Assembly (NCBI GenBank): GCA_030594665.1
Contig: JAUVET010000092.1
Location: forward strand, 1-6,249
Direction: 5' to 3'
DNA: 6,249 nucleotides
Source of the DNA: Methanosarcinaceae archaeon
Lineage (GTDB): Archaea; Halobacteriota; Methanosarcinia; Methanosarcinales; Methanosarcinaceae
The translations under genes were made by a program, and so were the position numbers. Under the pieces are notes generated by a model. That model did not search any database. It was not told the origin of the DNA and saw nothing but the letters and a program-made list of their open reading frames with translations. How positions within the stretch are numbered: position 1 is the stretch's first letter; the number at the start of each line of letters is the position of its first letter. Shown here one piece after another: positions 1-5,845 of the stretch.

Positions 1-641
1 TTTTCCACACCCTCTGCTTTGGCAACCGCTTCATCAGTCTTTCCTTTATGATCAAGCGCTTTCCCGCGACGGTAATATCCGTCACATGTAATGACAAACT
101 TGCTATTTGCATCATTTACGCGCTGTGAAAGTGCATCAGACGAAAATCCTGCAAACACTACACTGTGAGGCGCCCCAATCCTTGCGCAGGCAAGCATTGC
201 GATTGCCGCTTCAGGTATCATTGGCAGGTATATGGTTACGATATCACCTTTATTGATACCAAGACCTTTGAGAGAACTTGCAAAACGTTCTGTTTCAGCC
301 AATAGTTCACGGTAGGTGTATGTCTTGACCTCACCCATCTCGCCTTCCCACAATATCGCAGTCTTGTCGCCGCGTTTTTCGATGTGACGGTCAATACAGT
401 TATAAGAAGCATTGAGTTTACCGCCTGTGAACCACTGTGCATGTGGCGGCTCCCAATCCAAGACAGAGTCCCATTTTTTGTACCAATCGATGTTGTCTGC
501 AAGTTCATCCCAGAATCCTTCAAGATCATCCTCTGCTCTTTTGTAAACGTTTGGGTCGTTCATGTTTGCTTGTTTGACAAAATCCTCGAATGGTTCAAAT
601 CTGCGCTGTTCTTTTAGTGATGCTTCAATTGTTTCTGCCAT
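1..641 (-). CDS. acs: Acetyl-CoA synthetase (AMP-forming), N-terminal part
   Basis: This is the first 213 codons of an AMP-forming acetyl-CoA synthetase; the gene runs off the left edge. The enzyme activates acetate to acetyl-adenylate and then acetyl-CoA in the cytoplasm, feeding carbon assimilation or acetate use. The start ATG (complement of 639-641) gives MAETIEASLKEQ. The N-terminal ACS domain is recognisable at residues 35-90: EGFWDELA near 41-48, then PPHAQWFTGGKLNASYNC at 65-82. The AMP-binding domain follows, with KTAILWEGE near 93-101 and the very typical LPMIPEAAIAMLACARIGAPHSVVFAGFSSDAL at 139-171 (key features: PMIPEA, RIGAPHS, FAGFS). The glycine-rich adenylate loop, the A8/A10 motifs and the acetylatable lysine all lie outside the window, so activity cannot be judged. 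No good Shine-Dalgarno sequence is seen; a CCGGGGCAC stretch lies just upstream. The gene is transcribed away from the neighbouring repair-type operon. Propionyl-CoA synthetase is a less likely alternative. Confidence 0.95.
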   Translation of the reverse strand, partial: MAETIEASLKEQRRFEPFEDFVKQANMNDPNVYKRAEDDLEGFWDELADNIDWYKKWDSVLDWEPPHAQWFTGGKLNASYNCIDRHIEKRGDKTAILWEGEMGEVKTYTYRELLAETERFASSLKGLGINKGDIVTIYLPMIPEAAIAMLACARIGAPHSVVFAGFSSDALSQRVNDANSKFVITCDGYYRRGKALDHKGKTDEAVAKAEGVE

Positions 642-707
642 TTGTGTGCCCCGGGTTTATGCTTAAAGAATAATGTTATGGATGCTAAAGTAGTATAGTA
701 TGCAATT

Positions 708-717
708 CTTATAATAG
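708..717 (-). promoter_or_regulatory. Candidate TATA box for the acetyl-CoA synthetase gene
   Basis: On the minus strand this reads CTATTATAAG, an A/T-rich element resembling an archaeal box A. Transcription would start about 25 bases further on, near 687, giving a leader of roughly 45 bases before the ATG at 641. The gap is A/T-rich throughout, so other placements are possible. Confidence 0.3.
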
Positions 718-814
718 ATTGTATTTATTGTGCAAATATCTTACTATGTCAACCCATTGAAAATAGGAGATGATCTGCATGAATGTTGTACCACAAGTAG
801 TCATAGATAAATAA

Positions 815-833
815 ATTCTTGTCCCACAAGGGT
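815..833 (+). repeat. Short hairpin with an alternative pairing partner
   Basis: CTTGT (818-822) pairs with ACAAG (826-830) around a CCC loop. The stem extends to 815/833 through one A-T and two G-T pairs. A second ACAAG at 793-797 could pair with the same CTTGT, and GGGT (830-833) could pair with ACCC (845-848), so the foldings exclude each other. Its role is unknown, and a chance origin in A/T-rich DNA is possible. Confidence 0.35.
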
Positions 834-854
834 ATGAAGGTCGAACCCTAAAAG

Positions 855-872
855 GATATACAACAATATATC
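855..872. repeat. Perfect inverted repeat, possible operator
   Basis: GATATA (855-860) and TATATC (867-872) form a perfect six-base dyad around the spacer CAACAA. It sits just upstream of the TATA-like region for the gene at 938, where a dimeric regulator could bind. This is inference from position and symmetry only. Confidence 0.3.
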
Positions 873-894
873 ACTCCTATATTATTTAATTACC

Positions 895-907
895 ATAAAT
901 AATATAT
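895..907 (+). promoter_or_regulatory. Candidate TATA region for the 938-5067 operon
   Basis: The string ATAAATAATATAT lies 30-40 bases before the ATG at 938 and fits an archaeal TATA box. It would give a short leader of roughly 5-15 bases. Other A/T-rich strings at 879-890 and 911-916 could serve instead, the latter giving a leaderless transcript. Confidence 0.35.
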
Positions 908-937
908 TCCATAAAAACATCTACTGAGATTGTAACT

Positions 938-1345
938 ATGGTACTCGATAAATTGATCCCACAACAGAAGAACATGTCCACCAGAGTTGGCGGACTCCTG
1001 ATAATCGTAGGCGAGACCATGTTCCTTTTCTCGCTGTTGAATTTCGTAATGATAACCCGACTCCAATACTACAGTTCAGGAGATTCATTCATACGAACCA
1101 TATTTCCTGATTACCTGTTCTTTTTGGCTGGAATGTTTGCAGTAGCAGCAGCCGGCATGTGGGTAACATACGTATATGTCTTCCCGAGCAAGCAGCGTTT
1201 TTCACAGGAACAAGCAATAAAGGACAACCGCAGCCCGATGTATGATCGAATTCTAGAGGTTCAGGAAGATGTTGTCCAGATGCGTGAGATGATTGAGAAT
1301 TTATCGGATAGAGTTGACGAGATGGCAAAGGGAAAGTCTGATTAG
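938..1345 (+). CDS. Small two-helix membrane protein with C-terminal coiled coil
   Basis: A 135-residue protein that I do not recognise as a named family. Two membrane helices are evident, at about residues 18-40 (GGLLIIVGETMFLFSLLNFV) and 57-82 (a Leu/Phe/Ala-rich run ending in TYVYVF), joined by a short polar loop. Positive residues before helix 1 (K5, K11, R16) and after helix 2 (K85, R87) put both ends in the cytoplasm. Residues 105-129 form a textbook coiled coil: I105, V108, V112, M115, I119, L122, V126 and M129 keep exact 3-4 spacing over more than three heptads, with charged residues between. The tail is short and polar. It is the first gene of a likely operon with the phosphoesterase (25-base gap) and the Lhr helicase. 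The ribosome binding site is weak (GAGAT at 926-930). It could tether a partner to the membrane or self-assemble; no function is assigned. Confidence 0.8.
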   Translation: MVLDKLIPQQKNMSTRVGGLLIIVGETMFLFSLLNFVMITRLQYYSSGDSFIRTIFPDYLFFLAGMFAVAAAGMWVTYVYVFPSKQRFSQEQAIKDNRSPMYDRILEVQEDVVQMREMIENLSDRVDEMAKGKSD

Positions 1346-1370
1346 TTGAACAGGCAATAGTCAATAGAAC

Positions 1371-2246
1371 ATGCCCACCGAGATAACACCCATCATCAAC
1401 GAACCCGCGTTAATAGTTACAAACACCACAAAAGCGCTGGTTATTGCAGACATTCACCTCGGCATCGAGTGGGACCTGTACAAAAGCGGTTTTTCCATCC
1501 CGAGCCGTATGGAGCAGCACATTGAACGCATCCAGAAATATATCGCACAGTCCAAACCAGATAGGATAATACTACTCGGCGACATCAAACACAACATCCC
1601 ACAAATATCATGGCAGGAGAGGGATGAAATACCATACTTCTTAGAATCCATTGCACAATATGCGCCAATTGACATATTTCCGGGAAATCATGACGGGAAC
1701 ATCGACTTTTTATTGCCAAAAGATGAGGACATTACCCTTCATTCCCCAAGAGGCAAGGTTTTGGACGGGGTCGGGTACTTCCACGGGCATACATGGCCTG
1801 ACCCCGAATTGCTGGGTGTGGAATACATCATAACAGCACACAATCACCCGATAATACGTTTTACAGATGCACTTGGGTTTGCAACGGTCGAGCCTGCATG
1901 GATTCGCACAAGACTCAAATGCGAGGTCTTTGCACAACATTTCCGAAGTATTGACTTTTCACAAACCGGTGCATGGGGTGACCCACAGATATTCATTGTT
2001 CCTGCATTTAATGAACTGTGCGGAGGCGTGGCTTTCAACGAATCGCTACATGATGACCTCCTCGGACCTGTGTTCTCATCAGAAGGATTCGACCTTGACA
2101 ATGCAAAAGCATACCTTACTGACGGAACAAATCTCGGGACACTGAAAAACCTGCGCAGGCTGGAAGAATCAAAGCGCAGGGAACCGGGAAAAAAGGGAAA
2201 AGGAAAGAAAGGTAGAAGACAAGGGGGCAAAAATGAAGTTCGGTAA
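1371..2246 (+). CDS. Calcineurin-like metallophosphoesterase (archaeal SbcD-related / PdeM-like)
   Basis: A 291-residue cytoplasmic two-metal phosphoesterase of the COG1407 type, a family acting on nucleic-acid or nucleotide phosphodiesters. The metal-binding motifs are all visible in order: D27 and H29 (ADIHLG), G70-D71 (LLGDIKH), G105-N106-H107-D108 (PGNHDGN), H138-G-H140 (HGHTWPDPE, typical of this subfamily) and H157-N-H159-P (TAHNHP, with Ala where many relatives have Gly). The catalytic core therefore seems intact. Residues 180-260 form a family-specific C-terminal part. Residues 268-288 are a Lys/Arg/Gly-rich tail ([20 protein letters not shown]), probably disordered and possibly nucleic-acid binding. 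The ATG at 1371 lies 25 bases after the previous stop with no clear Shine-Dalgarno sequence. The 3' end overlaps the Lhr helicase gene by 14 bases, so the two are probably translationally coupled. In bacterial repair clusters a related manganese-dependent enzyme (PdeM) accompanies Lhr-Core, supporting a joint role. The true substrate cannot be told from sequence. Confidence 0.9.
   Translation: MPTEITPIINEPALIVTNTTKALVIADIHLGIEWDLYKSGFSIPSRMEQHIERIQKYIAQSKPDRIILLGDIKHNIPQISWQERDEIPYFLESIAQYAPIDIFPGNHDGNIDFLLPKDEDITLHSPRGKVLDGVGYFHGHTWPDPELLGVEYIITAHNHPIIRFTDALGFATVEPAWIRTRLKCEVFAQHFRSIDFSQTGAWGDPQIFIVPAFNELCGGVAFNESLHDDLLGPVFSSEGFDLDNAKAYLTDGTNLGTLKNLRRLEESKRREPGKKGKGKKGRRQGGKNEVR
2221..2246 (+). 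promoter_or_regulatory. Overlapping stop/start junction with purine-rich ribosome binding site
   Basis: The Lhr ATG (2233-2235) lies inside the last codons of the phosphoesterase, whose TAA is at 2244-2246. The only ribosome binding candidate is AAGGGGG at 2221-2227, five bases before the ATG. It lies in a purine-rich stretch that also encodes the basic tail of the upstream protein. The arrangement suggests translational coupling. Confidence 0.6.
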
Positions 2247-5067
2247 CATTTTCAATCGATTTCACCCGGGTATTCAAGAAGGCCTGGCAAAACGCGGGTT
2301 CAATACCCCTACTGAGCCGCAGGAGAAAGTATTTCCACATATCCTGAATGGAGAACACACGCTGCTGATAGCACCCACAGGTTCAGGCAAGACCGAATCC
2401 GCAGTCCTTCCTATTTTCAACAGCATACTTGCAAAGAGCGAGGAAGAACGAAAAGGTATATCCGCTCTCTACATAACACCCCTGCGTGCCTTGAACCGCG
2501 ACATGTTGTCACGCATTGAACTGTGGGGTATGGAACTTGGCATAGAAGTAAAAGTGCGCCATGGGGATACATCGCAGTATGAGCGCCAGAAGCAATCGAA
2601 AAACCCTCCTGATATACTAATAACCACGCCTGAAACGCTTCAGGCGATGTTTACAGGGTCGCGATTACGGAAGAACCTGGAATATGTGACCCATGTTGTC
2701 GTGGATGAGATACACGAACTTGCATCTTCCAAGCGAGGCACCCAACTTGCAGTGGGGCTTGAAAGACTTATTGAACTTTCCGGGGAATTCCAGAGGATCG
2801 GGCTTTCAGCCACAGTTGGTAATCCTGATGTTGTAGCAGGGTTCCTTGCAGGTGCCAGACGAAATGTAACGACCGTTGAAGTGTCCATGCTAAAACTTCT
2901 GGAATTCAACGTATTGAGTCCACAGGTCAAAACGGAAGATACGGATATAGTAAAAAAGATCGGATGCGATGTCGAGTTTGCATCCCATCTGCGATGCATA
3001 CGCGAGATCGTCGAAGCGCACACATCGACCCTGATCTTTGTAAACACACGCCAGAGCGCGGAGGCACTTGCCTCAGGGTTTAAACAGTTGGGTGCATCCA
3101 TCGGAGTACACCACGGCTCACTGTCCGTAGAATCACGTATCGAAGCAGAGGAATCTTTCAAAAACGGAGACCTGATGGGTCTTATCTGCACATCATCCAT
3201 GGAACTCGGGATCGATATCGGAAATGTTGACCATGTGGTCCAGTACGGTTCACCAAGACAGGTCTCGCGCCTGCTTCAACGTGTGGGACGTGCCGGACAC
3301 AGGATCCATGAGATATCAAGAGGCACGATACTTACGGTCGGTTCGGATGACAATGCCGAAAGCATGGCTATTACAAAGGCGGCACTTGAAAGCAAAGTGG
3401 AAAATATATTCCCGCATATCAATTCCCTTGACGTTGTCGCAAACCAGATCACAGGGATGGTGCTTGACTTTGGCGAAGTTGAAGTCGGGAAGATACATTC
3501 GATCCTGGCAAGAGCATATCCGTTCAAGGACCTCACGATCGATGAACTATGGCGGGTCGTTGACCAGATAATCGATTACAGGATGGTATGGCATGATGAA
3601 GGATCAAAGTCGGTAAACCGGCGGAAAAAGAGCTGGCAGTATTATTACAACAACCTTTCCATGATCCCGGATGAGAAGAAGTACGAGATATACGATATTG
3701 TAACCGGAAAGACTGTGGGTGTACTGGATGAGGCGTTCGTTGTCAATTTTGTTTCACCCGGAGCCGTGTTCATCACTAAAGGGGATATGTGGCGGGTCAT
3801 TGAAATAAACACTGACCGTGACAGGATCAAGGTTGAGCCTGTGAAGGGTATGGGCGAGATACCAAGCTGGGTCGGGGAAGAGATCCCTGTGCCGTATGAG
3901 GTGGCACAGGAAGTCGGCTCCATTAGAAGCGAGATCGCAGGATTGATCCATGACGGACTTGATGATATGGGGATTGCAAAGAATCTCCAAAAAGCGTATC
4001 CAATCGATGATATGACTGCTTTGAATATTGTCGAACTCATACGTGATCATATATCAGCAGGATACCCACTTCCTGATAACCATACTATTGTTATTGAGGA
4101 TGATGGTGAAGCCATCGTTATCAATGCATGTTTCGGGCATAATGTGAACGAGACTATCGGGAAAGTGATCACATCACTGCTTGGTGCCCGTTTTGGCAGC
4201 AGTGTTGCACAGGAGGTTGACCCATACCGGATACGCCTGCAACTTCCAAGAAGGATCAGGCCGCAACTTGTCCGGGAACTTATCCTTGAGATACAGCCGG
4301 AGTACATCGAACCGATTATAGAGATGACTCTTAAGAACACATCCCTGATGAAGTGGAAGATGGTCCATGTGGCAAGGAAATTCGGGGCGCTCAGTCGTGA
4401 TATTGATTATGACCGCATCAGCATGAAAAAACTGCTTGAGATTTACAAAGGCACATCCATGTACGAAGAGGTTATGCGGGAGATATTCCACAACAATCTT
4501 GATATTGAAAGAGCACGGGATGTGTTGCAGGGAATCATATCGGGAGAGATCTCAGTAGAGATATGTCCTGTTTCTACTCCGATCGGATCGGCAGGTTTTG
4601 CAATGAGCCGTGATCTGGTTGCACCTGAGAAAGCTGACCGCTCAATTGTGATGGCACTAAAGGAGAGGATCATGGATGACCGTGTTATACTTTTTTGTGT
4701 GAATTGCAAGAAATGGGTTTCGCGCAGGAAGGTGAAGAATGTACCTGATGTGTTGGTATGTCCTATGTGTGAATCAAAAGCAATCGCCGCTTTGAAGCCG
4801 TGGGAAGAGGATGAGATCAAACTTGTACGGAAACAGGATAAGGTCACGTCAAAGGAAGATATCAAACGCATCAGGAGAGTGCATCGCAATGCCAATATCG
4901 TGCTCTCGCAGGGCAAGAAGGCGGTTATCGCCCTTGCAAGCCGGGGGGTTGGACCGGATACGGCATCACGTGTGATCCGGAAGATGCGGGTTGATGAGGA
5001 AGCATTTTACAGGGATATTATGGCTGCAGAAAGGAATTATGCCAAGAATAAGAGGTTCTGGGATTAA
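2233..5067 (+). CDS. lhr: Lhr-type superfamily 2 ATP-dependent helicase
   Basis: A 944-residue DExH helicase of the Lhr (large helicase-related, COG1201) family, which unwinds or remodels DNA or RNA duplexes with ATP. The motifs run in order: Q-motif PTEPQ (26-30), motif [10 protein letters not shown] (47-55), Ia TPLRALNRD (82-90), Ib TTPETL (131-136), II VDEIHE (157-162), III SATVGN (192-197), IV IFVNTR (268-273), [12 protein letters not shown] (320-330) and [13 protein letters not shown] (347-357). A winged-helix part and the Lhr-specific domain follow, about 385-800 (for example [16 protein letters not shown] at 465-480 and [20 protein letters not shown] at 636-655). Near the C-terminus C822/C825 and C843/C846 form a probable zinc ribbon, then a helix-hairpin-helix-like stretch ([18 protein letters not shown], 900-917). 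Length fits archaeal Lhr proteins. No frameshift or missing motif is seen. It is the last gene of the operon and overlaps the phosphoesterase. Assignment to aLhr1 or aLhr2 needs phylogeny. Confidence 0.95.
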   Translation: MKFGNIFNRFHPGIQEGLAKRGFNTPTEPQEKVFPHILNGEHTLLIAPTGSGKTESAVLPIFNSILAKSEEERKGISALYITPLRALNRDMLSRIELWGMELGIEVKVRHGDTSQYERQKQSKNPPDILITTPETLQAMFTGSRLRKNLEYVTHVVVDEIHELASSKRGTQLAVGLERLIELSGEFQRIGLSATVGNPDVVAGFLAGARRNVTTVEVSMLKLLEFNVLSPQVKTEDTDIVKKIGCDVEFASHLRCIREIVEAHTSTLIFVNTRQSAEALASGFKQLGASIGVHHGSLSVESRIEAEESFKNGDLMGLICTSSMELGIDIGNVDHVVQYGSPRQVSRLLQRVGRAGHRIHEISRGTILTVGSDDNAESMAITKAALESKVENIFPHINSLDVVANQITGMVLDFGEVEVGKIHSILARAYPFKDLTIDELWRVVDQIIDYRMVWHDEGSKSVNRRKKSWQYYYNNLSMIPDEKKYEIYDIVTGKTVGVLDEAFVVNFVSPGAVFITKGDMWRVIEINTDRDRIKVEPVKGMGEIPSWVGEEIPVPYEVAQEVGSIRSEIAGLIHDGLDDMGIAKNLQKAYPIDDMTALNIVELIRDHISAGYPLPDNHTIVIEDDGEAIVINACFGHNVNETIGKVITSLLGARFGSSVAQEVDPYRIRLQLPRRIRPQLVRELILEIQPEYIEPIIEMTLKNTSLMKWKMVHVARKFGALSRDIDYDRISMKKLLEIYKGTSMYEEVMREIFHNNLDIERARDVLQGIISGEISVEICPVSTPIGSAGFAMSRDLVAPEKADRSIVMALKERIMDDRVILFCVNCKKWVSRRKVKNVPDVLVCPMCESKAIAALKPWEEDEIKLVRKQDKVTSKEDIKRIRRVHRNANIVLSQGKKAVIALASRGVGPDTASRVIRKMRVDEEAFYRDIMAAERNYAKNKRFWD

Positions 5068-5118
5068 TACAGGAACAACCTGGATGGGTTTTCGAAGGAC
5101 TGGTTGGACATGCCCTGC

Positions 5119-5128
5119 ATTATAAATA
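5119..5128 (+). promoter_or_regulatory. Candidate TATA box downstream of lhr
   Basis: ATTATAAATA resembles an archaeal box A and could start a transcript near 5150, towards the transposase gene. A leader of about 120 bases would carry the hairpin at 5153-5172. No experimental support; placement is by pattern only. Confidence 0.35.
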
Positions 5129-5152
5129 ATTTGAAGAGTTTGAGCGCAGGTT

Positions 5153-5172
5153 AGAATGAGCAAGCGCATTCT
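5153..5172 (+). repeat. Candidate left-end hairpin of the IS200-like element or lhr transcript end
   Basis: AGAATG (5153-5158) and CATTCT (5167-5172) form a perfect six-base stem around an eight-base loop. IS200-group elements carry a hairpin before tnpA that also blocks incoming transcription. A second small stem, TTCAC/GTGAA (5209-5213 with 5219-5223), lies nearer the gene and competes for this role. Confidence 0.35.
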
Positions 5173-5260
5173 TTGATGTATATTGTTTTCATGATTGCGG
5201 CGCGCGTGTTCACACTCGGTGAATTTATCACGTTTGCTCTTCCTTTTGTGTTTCCACTCC

Positions 5261-5266
5261 AGAGGT
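5261..5266 (+). promoter_or_regulatory. Ribosome binding site that sets the transposase start
   Basis: AGAGGT lies six bases before the ATG at 5273. It matches the archaeal anti-Shine-Dalgarno sequence and supports this start over the in-frame TTG at 5195, whose extra 26 residues match nothing in the family. Confidence 0.7.
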
Positions 5267-5272
5267 ATAAAT

Positions 5273-5686
5273 ATGTCAAAATCAAAGAAATTGAGACACG
5301 ATAGACATACAGTATCGCTGTTTACCGATCATATGGTATTCTCTCCAAAATACAGGGGAAAGGTTCTGGTCGGGGAGGTGGCGATGATAGCAGAGGCGAT
5401 TACCAGGAAGACCTGTATGGAGTTAGATATTGAAGTAATTGACATGGCAGTAAATTCAGATCAGGTTCATATATTCACCAAATATCCGCCGAAATATTTC
5501 GTAAGTTATATATCGAAGATGATCAAAGGAAGAAGTAGAGTGCTCAGGAAGGAATATCCTCATTTAAAGGAATGGTGTGGTGAATCTATGGGCTCCGAGT
5601 TGTTACCCGGCACTGTGGGTAATGGCTGGGATGTGGTTGAGAAATATATCTTTGCCCATAATACATATGAACATAATAGGAAATAG
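5273..5686 (+). CDS. tnpA: IS200/IS605-family Y1 transposase TnpA, degenerate
   Basis: A 137-residue HUH/Y1 single-strand transposase, normal in length for the family. It begins MSKSKKLRHD after a good ribosome binding site. Recognisable segments are the N-terminal strand FSPKYRGKVLVGEV (23-36), DQVHIFTKYPPK (63-74), the helix YISKMIKGRSRVLRKEYPHLKEWC (79-102) and the C-terminal helix VVEKYIFAHNTYEHNRK (121-137) with the candidate catalytic Tyr125. Three features suggest decay. The HUH motif reads Q64-V65-H66 instead of His-x-His. The residue four after the Tyr, usually Gln, is His129. Residues 104-112 (ESMGSELLP) do not match the family, while the neighbouring reading frame gives LWAPSCY at 5586-5606, pointing to two compensating small deletions. 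Family residues are quoted from knowledge of IS608-type enzymes, not from an alignment. A sequencing error is an alternative explanation for the local shift. No accessory tnpB follows. Confidence 0.85.
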   Translation: MSKSKKLRHDRHTVSLFTDHMVFSPKYRGKVLVGEVAMIAEAITRKTCMELDIEVIDMAVNSDQVHIFTKYPPKYFVSYISKMIKGRSRVLRKEYPHLKEWCGESMGSELLPGTVGNGWDVVEKYIFAHNTYEHNRK

Positions 5687-5701
5687 TTCCTAAAAACGCT
5701 A

Positions 5702-5733
5702 TATACAGGCCTCGTACATTTGTACGGGGTATA
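5702..5733 (+). repeat. Candidate right-end hairpin of the IS200-like element
   Basis: CCTCGTAC (5710-5717) pairs with GTACGGGG (5722-5729) around an ATTT loop: eight base pairs including one G-T. TATA at 5702-5705 can pair with TATA at 5730-5733 to lengthen the stem, leaving unpaired bases at 5706-5709. It starts 15 bases after the transposase stop, the usual place for a right-end hairpin. No T-run follows directly, which argues against a plain terminator. Confidence 0.5.
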
Positions 5734-5742
5734 CCGGTGACT

Positions 5743-5771
5743 GCGAGATGGTTGCTCTGCGCACTTTTTTT
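5743..5771 (+). terminator. Hairpin followed by T7: candidate terminator
   Basis: GCGAG (5743-5747) pairs with CTC-T-GC (5755-5760), leaving one bulged T, around a seven-base loop. A run of seven T follows at 5765-5771. The T-run alone would suit archaeal termination. The bulged T also recalls IS200/IS605 end hairpins, so this could be the true right end of the element. Confidence 0.45.
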
Positions 5772-5816
5772 ACTTTAAATGATAGTCATAAAATAGAATC
5801 AGCCGTGGGATAAAAT

Positions 5817-5824
5817 TATTAAAT
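5817..5824 (+). promoter_or_regulatory. Candidate TATA region of the last gene
   Basis: TATTAAAT lies 22-29 bases before the ATG at 5846 and would give a nearly leaderless transcript. CTTTAAAT at 5773-5780 is the alternative and would leave room for the ribosome binding site at 5836-5840, so it may be the better choice. Confidence 0.3.
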
Positions 5825-5835
5825 ATGTAATCCTT

Positions 5836-5840
5836 GTGAT
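5836..5840 (+). promoter_or_regulatory. Ribosome binding site of the last gene
   Basis: GTGAT lies five bases before the ATG at 5846 and matches the centre of the archaeal Shine-Dalgarno consensus GGTGATC. It supports this start codon and a transcript with a real leader. Confidence 0.55.
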
Positions 5841-5845
5841 TACCA

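Larger units (their letters stand above)
642..937. other. Divergent intergenic region, no gene seen
   Basis: This gap lies between the start of the minus-strand acetyl-CoA synthetase gene and the start of the plus-strand membrane protein gene, so it must hold both promoters. It is more A/T-rich than the flanking genes. No convincing open frame or tRNA was found. It contains two short inverted repeats (815-833 and 855-872) and several TATA-like strings. No recognised riboswitch motif was seen. Confidence 0.7.
5153..5733 (+). mobile_element. IS200-like (IS200/IS605 family) element, limits approximate
   Basis: A single tnpA-type gene without a tnpB partner, flanked by hairpins, is the layout of IS200-group elements. 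These move as single strands, have no terminal inverted repeats and make no target duplication. The limits given are from the outer arm of the left candidate hairpin (5153-5172) to the end of the right one (5702-5733). The real cleavage sites normally lie some bases outside the hairpins, and a third hairpin with a bulged T (5743-5760) could instead mark the right end. The element lies between lhr and the next membrane-protein gene and interrupts neither. The transposase looks degenerate, so the copy is probably immobile by itself. Confidence 0.55.

Noticed and set aside
384..617. A 77-residue plus-strand open frame opposite the acetyl-CoA synthetase gene
   Set aside because: The opposite strand reads as an uninterrupted, highly conserved enzyme; the Cys/Phe/Val-rich frame is its shadow.
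1844..2230. A Pro/Ser/Phe-rich minus-strand open frame inside the phosphoesterase gene
   Set aside because: Its proline and phenylalanine runs are only the complement of the purine-rich basic-tail codons.
2640..3200. A 186-residue minus-strand open frame inside lhr
   Set aside because: It lies opposite core helicase motifs II to V, has Ser/Thr-rich composition typical of an antisense shadow, and has no recognisable domain.
4443..4916. A 157-residue minus-strand open frame inside lhr
   Set aside because: Antisense to the conserved zinc-ribbon region, with no domain and no promoter or ribosome binding site seen.
5077..5092. A hairpin-and-T terminator directly after lhr (AACC/GGTT then TT)
   Set aside because: The stem is only four base pairs and the T-run is short, so it is not distinguishable from chance.
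5195..5272. A longer transposase starting from the TTG at 5195
   Set aside because: The extra 26 residues resemble nothing in the family, and a good ribosome binding site lies just before the ATG at 5273.
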